Below the pieces are notes generated by a model. It was not told where the DNA came from, did not search any database, and saw nothing but the letters and a program-made list of their open reading frames with translations. A program made the translations under genes and the position numbers. Shown piece by piece: positions 51,089-53,224 of a DNA stretch of 53,224 nucleotides. The stretch comes from an uncultured Prevotellaceae bacterium. GTDB taxonomy: Bacteria > Bacteroidota > Bacteroidia > Bacteroidales > Bacteroidaceae. The DNA is taken from the NCBI GenBank assembly GCA_900318555.1, contig ONKX01000011.1, positions 1 through 53,224 on the forward strand, given 5' to 3'. Positions within the stretch are counted from its first letter, which is position 1; every line of letters starts with the position of its first letter.

Positions 51089-51419
51089 GTAATTATTTTT
51101 GGAACGACAAAATGATTTTGTGTTTTTCTATCAAAAAGAACATCATAACACGAAATCCAAAGTAAAAGACAAAGAAAATAAGATAGTATGATACCTAAAA
51201 TGCTACAGCATTGGACTAAAGATATAATACCCTAATAAAATTAGGGTATAATTATAAGTGTTAAAAAATTAACATTTCGTTCTCGTTGCTCCCAATACCG
51301 TCTACTACTGTTTTTCCTTTCCATTTAACTTCCTGATAATCTTTTAGTTACTAATAAAAAAGTCAAATCTCTTTACTTTTTGCATTATGTCGTGTCCGCC
51401 TCGTGTCCACGGCTTTCAC
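51089..51419. other. AT-rich gene-free region with a palindromic hairpin
   Basis: About 330 bp with no coding signal. A perfect 10-bp stem, ATACCCTAAT (51227-51236) with ATTAGGGTAT (51240-51249), has a 3-nt loop and no following T-run, so it is more like a protein-binding site than a terminator. The direct repeat TCGTGTCC occurs at 51390-51397 and 51401-51408 (11-bp pitch), just upstream of the next promoter box. Confidence 0.55.
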
Positions 51420-51444
51420 TATCTTTGCAGGCGACAGCTTCGCC
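51420..51444 (+). promoter_or_regulatory. Promoter box with immediate hairpin, upstream of the 51638 gene
   Basis: TATCTTTG (51420-51427) is followed by the 5-bp hairpin GGCGA/TCGCC (51430-51434/51440-51444) and then a run of nine A after one G. The transcript would begin at or in this hairpin. About 200 nt of leader separate it from the gene. Confidence 0.6.
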
Positions 51445-51460
51445 GAAAAAAAAATTGGAA

Positions 51461-51568
51461 ATGGTATGCGCTCACATGAGGACTGCACCACGAAACGACG
51501 AAGCTATGATGAAGAACTGTATTCCTTTTGCCAACATCGTTTTTGTGCGGGTTCTCCTCTGCCCTTGA
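51461..51568 (+). CDS. Possible 35-residue leader peptide ORF
   Basis: An ATG at 51461, about 30 nt after the inferred transcription start, opens a 35-codon frame (begins MVCAHMRTAPRNDEAMMKNC, ends FVRVLLCP) that stops 69 bp before the 51638 gene. It has no recognisable domain. The hydrophobic C-terminus and position would suit a leader peptide, but coding is unproven. Confidence 0.25.
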   Translation: MVCAHMRTAPRNDEAMMKNCIPFANIVFVRVLLCP

Positions 51569-51637
51569 TTTTCCTCTAAGGAATGCTTTTCTTGGGGATA
51601 TCGAGGGGGCAAAACTCCGGTAAACACAAAAACGAAT

Positions 51638-52087
51638 ATGAAGAAGTATGCGAAAAAGAGCAAAGCTCAAGAGAAAAGAAATGAGTTCCCAAAAGGGAAG
51701 CGTTTGATTGATTTGGTGAAGAAGGATCACCACCGTGAATTACAAGTGTTAGTAGAGAATCTCCGTCCATGGCTTATAGACGGAGAGGATGCTGATTGGA
51801 AAAAGATTAGGCGGATAGACATTGAGTATTCGAAAATCAAGCATTCCAGACGATGTAAAGGCGAGAACATAATCACAAAAGATGAGTTCATTGAGATAAT
51901 CTCAGAGTTTCTAATCTGCATTGGCAGAGGCAAGGGATTGAATGTGTCGTTGGAGGCTTTCATCCGATATCTCGTTTCACCGAAACACAGCAATTTTGGA
52001 ATGCAGGTCAACTCACTTACCACAAAGATTCATAGGCAGTTAGCCTATCTAGAAAGCAAGAAAAAGTTAGTAGCACTTAAAGAATAA
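51638..52087 (+). CDS. Small basic protein of unknown function, mobile-element type
   Basis: 149 residues. It opens with a lysine-rich stretch (MKKYAKKSKAQEKRNEFPKG), then charged helices (LIDLVKKDHHRELQVLVENL) and a mostly helical remainder with LNVSLEAFIRYLVSPKHSNF and a basic tail. No signal peptide or membrane segment is present, so a nucleic-acid-binding or regulatory role is possible but not shown. It has a leader of about 200 nt and precedes the primase-like gene by 153 bp, which has its own promoter. I recognise no named family. It is probably part of an integrated element. Confidence 0.7.
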   Translation: MKKYAKKSKAQEKRNEFPKGKRLIDLVKKDHHRELQVLVENLRPWLIDGEDADWKKIRRIDIEYSKIKHSRRCKGENIITKDEFIEIISEFLICIGRGKGLNVSLEAFIRYLVSPKHSNFGMQVNSLTTKIHRQLAYLESKKKLVALKE

Positions 52088-52111
52088 AAGGACTTAAGGA
52101 TAATTAAGTAG

Positions 52112-52144
52112 TTTGGAGTCGTAGTAGAAATGTTACTATCTTTG
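52112..52144 (+). promoter_or_regulatory. Promoter of the VirE/primase-like gene
   Basis: TTTG (52112-52115), a 21-bp spacer and TATCTTTG (52137-52144) fit the Bacteroidetes consensus. Confidence 0.75.
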
Positions 52145-52166
52145 CAACCAGTTTTCCGCCGGTTGC
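52144..52166 (+). promoter_or_regulatory. Transcript-start hairpin of the primase-like gene
   Basis: GCAACC (52144-52149) pairs with GGTTGC (52161-52166) across an 11-nt loop and is followed by TTTCGTTTT. It begins at the last base of the promoter box, so it would form at the very 5' end of the RNA, or act as an early attenuator. Confidence 0.5.
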
Positions 52167-52240
52167 TTTCGTTTTATGGCGATGAGTTTACCTGCGAACT
52201 GTATTAGAATAGTTTAAATCGTTTAAAAATAATTTTAGTC

Positions 52241-53224
52241 ATGCAGATCATTGAAAGTTATTACAGCAAGGATTTTCGGGACATTAACCCGGAGGAGTTG
52301 GTAACGATGATTCGTACCGATGAGTTGATGAAGGCACAGACAGAGTTGCACCGTGGTCTACTGGTCAAGGGCGGCTATCAGAAGGATTCTGTGGAGTGTA
52401 TTCAAGCCAAGAAAGAGAAGAAGAAGCTTCCTCAGGTAGCCATATCTTTCCGTATGGTAGGCGGCAAAGAAAAGATTCACTGTCGTGAATGTCTGAACCA
52501 CGTCATGATTGACTTCGACGCCAAGAACCCCGGCGAACAGCTTCCGTCAGAGGAGTTGGAGCGCGTCATTACCATCATGCGTACATCTTATCATACAGAA
52601 ATAGGCTGTCGCAGCATTTCCGATCTGGGTTACCACATCGTAGTGCCTTTCATCTTGCCTGAGGGCATCACCATTGATCTGGCTACTGATTTCAAGCGCG
52701 GTGAGGCTATTTTCAAGCGTGTCCACCAATATATTAATAATGTATATGGAGTATGGTGTGGACATCAAATGGATCCAGAATGCAGCAACATCAACCGCAT
52801 GATGGGGCTGGGCTACGACCCAGAGGCCGTATATCGTCCTGATGTACGTCCGTTCCGTCTGTCACGGCAGGATCTCGGCATTGATGACGAGGGCAACCTG
52901 AAGGAGATGAAAACTCCTCGCTGGGCTGCGGGCAAGGACGGAAAGCATTTGGCCGTAGCCTTGGGTGACAGTCTTCAGCGTGCTGAGAAGATGGTTCGTG
53001 AAGATGGTGTTGATTTCGCTTCTGGCAGTCATCACAATTTCGTGATGCGCGTGGGCTTTATTCTCAACCGTTTGGGTATTGATGAGGATCAAGCTGCCCA
53101 AGCAGCAGACAACGCATATGCAGCCGAGATGAGCGACAGTCCATCAGCTATCATCCATAGTTGTTACCGCACTGCGGCCTGTGAGTTCGGCGCATGGATG
53201 GAGAAACGTTCCAGTAATGCAGTG
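52241..53224 (+). CDS. VirE N-terminal/BT4734-like protein with primase-like motifs, C-terminus beyond window
   Basis: 328 codons are visible from ATG 52241; the frame runs off the window. The start is MQIIESYYSKDFRDINPEEL. Residues about 85-100 read CLNHVMIDFDAKNPGEQ, matching the hhhDhD catalytic motif of archaeo-eukaryotic primases. About 35-40 residues later SDLGYHIVVPF supplies an sxH-like motif. The region from about 230 (TPRWAAGKDGKHLAVALGDS) begins a second, helical domain. Family knowledge: BT4734-type/VirE-N proteins sit upstream of a VirE-type helicase/ATPase in Bacteroidetes integrative and mobilisable elements and probably prime their replication. The partner is not visible. The hand translation shows no frameshift. 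Confidence 0.88.
   Translation, partial: MQIIESYYSKDFRDINPEELVTMIRTDELMKAQTELHRGLLVKGGYQKDSVECIQAKKEKKKLPQVAISFRMVGGKEKIHCRECLNHVMIDFDAKNPGEQLPSEELERVITIMRTSYHTEIGCRSISDLGYHIVVPFILPEGITIDLATDFKRGEAIFKRVHQYINNVYGVWCGHQMDPECSNINRMMGLGYDPEAVYRPDVRPFRLSRQDLGIDDEGNLKEMKTPRWAAGKDGKHLAVALGDSLQRAEKMVREDGVDFASGSHHNFVMRVGFILNRLGIDEDQAAQAADNAYAAEMSDSPSAIIHSCYRTAACEFGAWMEKRSSNAV

Overview
The window reads as a chromosomal segment of a Bacteroidales bacterium, most likely a Prevotella-group (Prevotella/Segatella) species. The support is a SusC/SusD pair, many promoters of the Bacteroidetes type (TTTG, 19-21 bp, TAnnTTTG), the cydAB pair preceded by a DUF4492 gene, Bacteroidales-only protein families and lipoprotein signals of the Bacteroidetes kind. 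The genus is an inference. I saw no rRNA, tRNA or CRISPR array.

Layout. (1) 1-395: a truncated zinc-finger/helix-turn-helix gene of the kind carried by integrative elements. (2) 0.6-7.2 kb: housekeeping genes: dnaK, a secreted protein with a BamE-like tail, recA, carboxynorspermidine synthase and a small Bacteroidales protein. Several gaps here are filled by 8-bp tandem repeats rich in TAA. (3) 7.4-22.3 kb: a polysaccharide utilisation locus (SusC, SusD, a fibronectin/beta-helix surface lipoprotein, a GH43 enzyme, a large CE8 pectin methylesterase-like protein and a GH10 xylanase with a binding module inserted in its catalytic domain). Two of its promoters share a palindromic upstream motif. 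Together these proteins would bind, cut and import a plant cell-wall polysaccharide containing xylan and pectin parts. (4) 22.5-30.7 kb: metG, then a nucleotidyltransferase-aminotransferase fusion overlapping an opine-dehydrogenase-like gene, facing an operon of acyltransferase, nucleobase permease and LicD. This looks like a pathway that makes and attaches a phospho-linked group to a surface glycan. (5) 30.8-39.7 kb: pepT, a sensor PP2C/SpoIIE phosphatase, and an export operon (coiled-coil protein, TolC, HlyD, two ABC-2 permeases) without its own ATPase. (6) 39.8-44.9 kb: DUF4492-cydA-cydB-MATE, and a secreted DNA/RNA nuclease.

(7) 45.1-51.1 kb: an accessory operon on the minus strand: EcoRI-type adenine methyltransferase, DUF262-HNH nuclease, DEAD/DEAH helicase and two proteins I do not recognise. 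It is probably a restriction-like anti-phage system. Between its promoter and first gene lies a leader of about 310 nt containing a nested inverted-repeat structure, the most unusual non-coding feature here. (8) 51.4-53.2 kb: a small unknown gene and the start of a VirE/BT4734-like protein with archaeo-eukaryotic primase-like motifs, both typical of mobile elements. The right end of the window is therefore accessory DNA that continues past the edge.
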